This document shows positions 5,956-7,280 of a DNA stretch of 7,280 nt, one piece after another. The DNA is from Planctomycetaceae bacterium (GTDB lineage: Bacteria; Planctomycetota; Planctomycetia; Planctomycetales; Planctomycetaceae): contig JAESQE010000353.1 of assembly GCA_016765335.1 (NCBI GenBank), positions 2,057 through 9,336 of the forward strand, given 5' to 3'. Position numbers and translations under genes: made by a program. Within the stretch, counting starts at the first letter, position 1; the number at the start of each line of letters is the position of its first letter. Below the pieces are notes generated by a model. The model worked only from the letters and a program-made list of their open reading frames with translations, made no database searches and was not told the origin of the DNA.

Positions 5956-7280
5956 ATGCATAGGATTTTTCTGGTTATTGTTTTGGCATTGATTTCTGTT
6001 GGTACTCATTCCATGCAACAGCTAAGTGCTGCCGAGCCTTCGCTGGAGAAGCATGTCATTATTTTAAGTATCGATGGTTTGTCTGCGAGCTATTTAAATG
6101 ATCCGAAAGCCAAGCTTCCCAACTTACGAAAGCTGATGAAAATCGGTGCTCATGCACAGGGGATGGAAACAATTTTTCCGAGTGTTACCTGGCCTGCTCA
6201 TGTTTCGCTTGTCACCGGAGCCTCGCCCGCCAAACATGGCGTCATCAACAATAGTGTTTTGGATCGCAAAACTCTCGAACCGATTAAATACATTGGCGAC
6301 CCAACATTCACCAAGGATCAATGTGTGAAAGTTCCCACGTTGTACGATGTGGCTCATCGGCAAGGGATGATTACCGCAGCAATTATCTGGCCAGCCACCA
6401 ACGGTGCCCGAACGCTCGATTTTGCGATTCCCGATTCCAACAGGCAGGAAATTCATACCAAATACACAACACCGGGACTGGCCGATGAGTTGGAAAAGAA
6501 CAACATTTCTATCCGCAACCTCGGGGCCTGGGGCTGGGATCATAAAGTTTCTGCGATGCGAGATTCGACCTACACTGATGTCGCCAAATACTTGTTCAAG
6601 CAATACGAACCGCATTTAATTATGATGCACTTCATCACTCCAGATGGTTTCGAGCACGATTACGGTCCTCATTGTGAAGAAGCTTACTGGGCCTGTGAAA
6701 ATTCAGACGACCGAGTCGGCGAACTCTGGGACGCAATTCAAGCTTCGCCTCTCAAAGATAACACAACACTGATCATCGTTTCTGATCATGGGTTCGCTCC
6801 GGTTTTGCAAACAATTAACCCCAATGTACTTTTGCGGGAGTCTGGTCTGATCACCTTGGATTCCAAAAATAAAATTGAAACTCGCCGCGCATGGTCTGAT
6901 GGAGGAGGCGGATCGGCTGGCATTTATATTTTGGATGAAGAGAACAAAGAATCGATCCGCAAACAGCTACTGGCTTCCCTGGCTAAAGTGGAAGGCGTAG
7001 ATCGTGTGCTCGATGTCAAAGACTTCATGAAGTACGGTTTGCCTGATCCGAAAGACAATCCACAACAGGCCGACATTATGATTTCTGCAAAATCCGGATA
7101 CGCTTTTTCTGGTAATTTTACTTCCGAAACTGTCGTCAATCCGCCTTCAAAAACACGACGAGGCACACATGGGCATTTGCCAGACCAACCTTTCATGCAT
7201 GCCACACTGATTATGGCAGGTGCGGGAATTAAGCCGGGGGCAAAAATTAAAATTGCTTCCTCTTTGGACGTTGCCCCAAC
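5956..7280 (+). CDS. Secreted type I phosphodiesterase/nucleotide pyrophosphatase (alkaline phosphatase superfamily), C-terminal end cut off
   Basis: From the ATG at 5956 the frame stays open for 441 codons plus two bases to the right edge. Residues 1-26 are a signal peptide (hydrophobic core IFLVIVLALISV, cleavage near LSA-A or SAA-E), so it is exported. All seven active-site residues of the NPP (nucleotide pyrophosphatase/phosphodiesterase) family are present: D40 (SIDG), the nucleophile T78 in PSVTWPAH, D230 and H234 (PDGFEH), D277-H278 (SDHG) and H405 in GTHGH. These bind two zinc ions and cleave phosphodiester or pyrophosphate bonds. The threonine nucleophile, rather than a formylglycine cysteine, separates it from the sulfatase at the other end of the window. 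The last visible residues, LDVAP, match the motif that normally lies near the end of these proteins, so perhaps 20-50 residues are missing. The substrate is unknown: nucleotides, phospholipid head groups or other phosphoesters are all possible. No strong Shine-Dalgarno is seen; GAG lies 11 bases upstream. Confidence 0.94.
   Translation, partial: MHRIFLVIVLALISVGTHSMQQLSAAEPSLEKHVIILSIDGLSASYLNDPKAKLPNLRKLMKIGAHAQGMETIFPSVTWPAHVSLVTGASPAKHGVINNSVLDRKTLEPIKYIGDPTFTKDQCVKVPTLYDVAHRQGMITAAIIWPATNGARTLDFAIPDSNRQEIHTKYTTPGLADELEKNNISIRNLGAWGWDHKVSAMRDSTYTDVAKYLFKQYEPHLIMMHFITPDGFEHDYGPHCEEAYWACENSDDRVGELWDAIQASPLKDNTTLIIVSDHGFAPVLQTINPNVLLRESGLITLDSKNKIETRRAWSDGGGGSAGIYILDEENKESIRKQLLASLAKVEGVDRVLDVKDFMKYGLPDPKDNPQQADIMISAKSGYAFSGNFTSETVVNPPSKTRRGTHGHLPDQPFMHATLIMAGAGIKPGAKIKIASSLDVAP

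Noticed and set aside
6124..6615. 163-residue open frame on the minus strand
   Set aside because: It lies wholly inside the phosphodiesterase gene, whose plus-strand frame carries all active-site motifs. The antisense product has no recognisable domain.

Overview
The window looks like a piece of a planctomycete chromosome, most likely from the Planctomycetales/Pirellulales side. This is inferred from gene content and base composition (GC a little under 50% by eye); there is no marker gene. The indicators are a secreted Cys-type sulfatase, a very long exported TPR protein followed by an ExbB/TolQ-family channel subunit that has its own signal peptide, weak or missing Shine-Dalgarno sequences at most starts, and roomy intergenic regions.

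Layout. (1) Positions 1-1143, minus strand: the first 381 codons of a periplasmic or secreted type I sulfatase; its C-terminus lies off the left edge. This gene is open across the whole left end with no stop. (2) 1144-1397: a divergent intergenic region with a sulfatase RBS and a possible sulfatase promoter. (3) 1398-4562, plus: a 1054-residue exported protein built almost entirely of about 22-25 TPR units. (4) 4563-4815: a non-coding gap with a reasonable sigma-70-like promoter. (5) 4816-5664, plus: a MotA/TolQ/ExbB-family inner-membrane channel protein with signal peptide, periplasmic tail and three membrane segments. (6) 5665-5955: a non-coding gap holding a nested palindromic element (about 5693-5805), then a TATAAT box for the next gene. 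(7) 5956-7280, plus: a secreted type I phosphodiesterase/nucleotide pyrophosphatase of the alkaline phosphatase superfamily; only a short C-terminal piece appears to be cut off by the right edge.

How the genes may work together. The TPR protein and the ExbB-like protein are neighbours on one strand. They fit an envelope system in which a proton-driven inner-membrane motor is coupled to a periplasmic TPR scaffold. No ExbD/TolR partner and no TonB/TolA is in the window. The two hydrolases at the ends share the alkaline phosphatase fold and are both exported. They would act on sulfated and phosphate-ester substrates in the periplasm, but nothing in the sequence ties them directly to the motor.

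Most notable points: the ExbB-like protein carries a leucine where E. coli ExbB has the pore glutamate E176, although the two pore threonines are kept; and the 5693-5805 palindrome has arms that can fold in mutually exclusive ways. No RNA genes, CRISPR arrays, transposase genes or prophage genes were seen.
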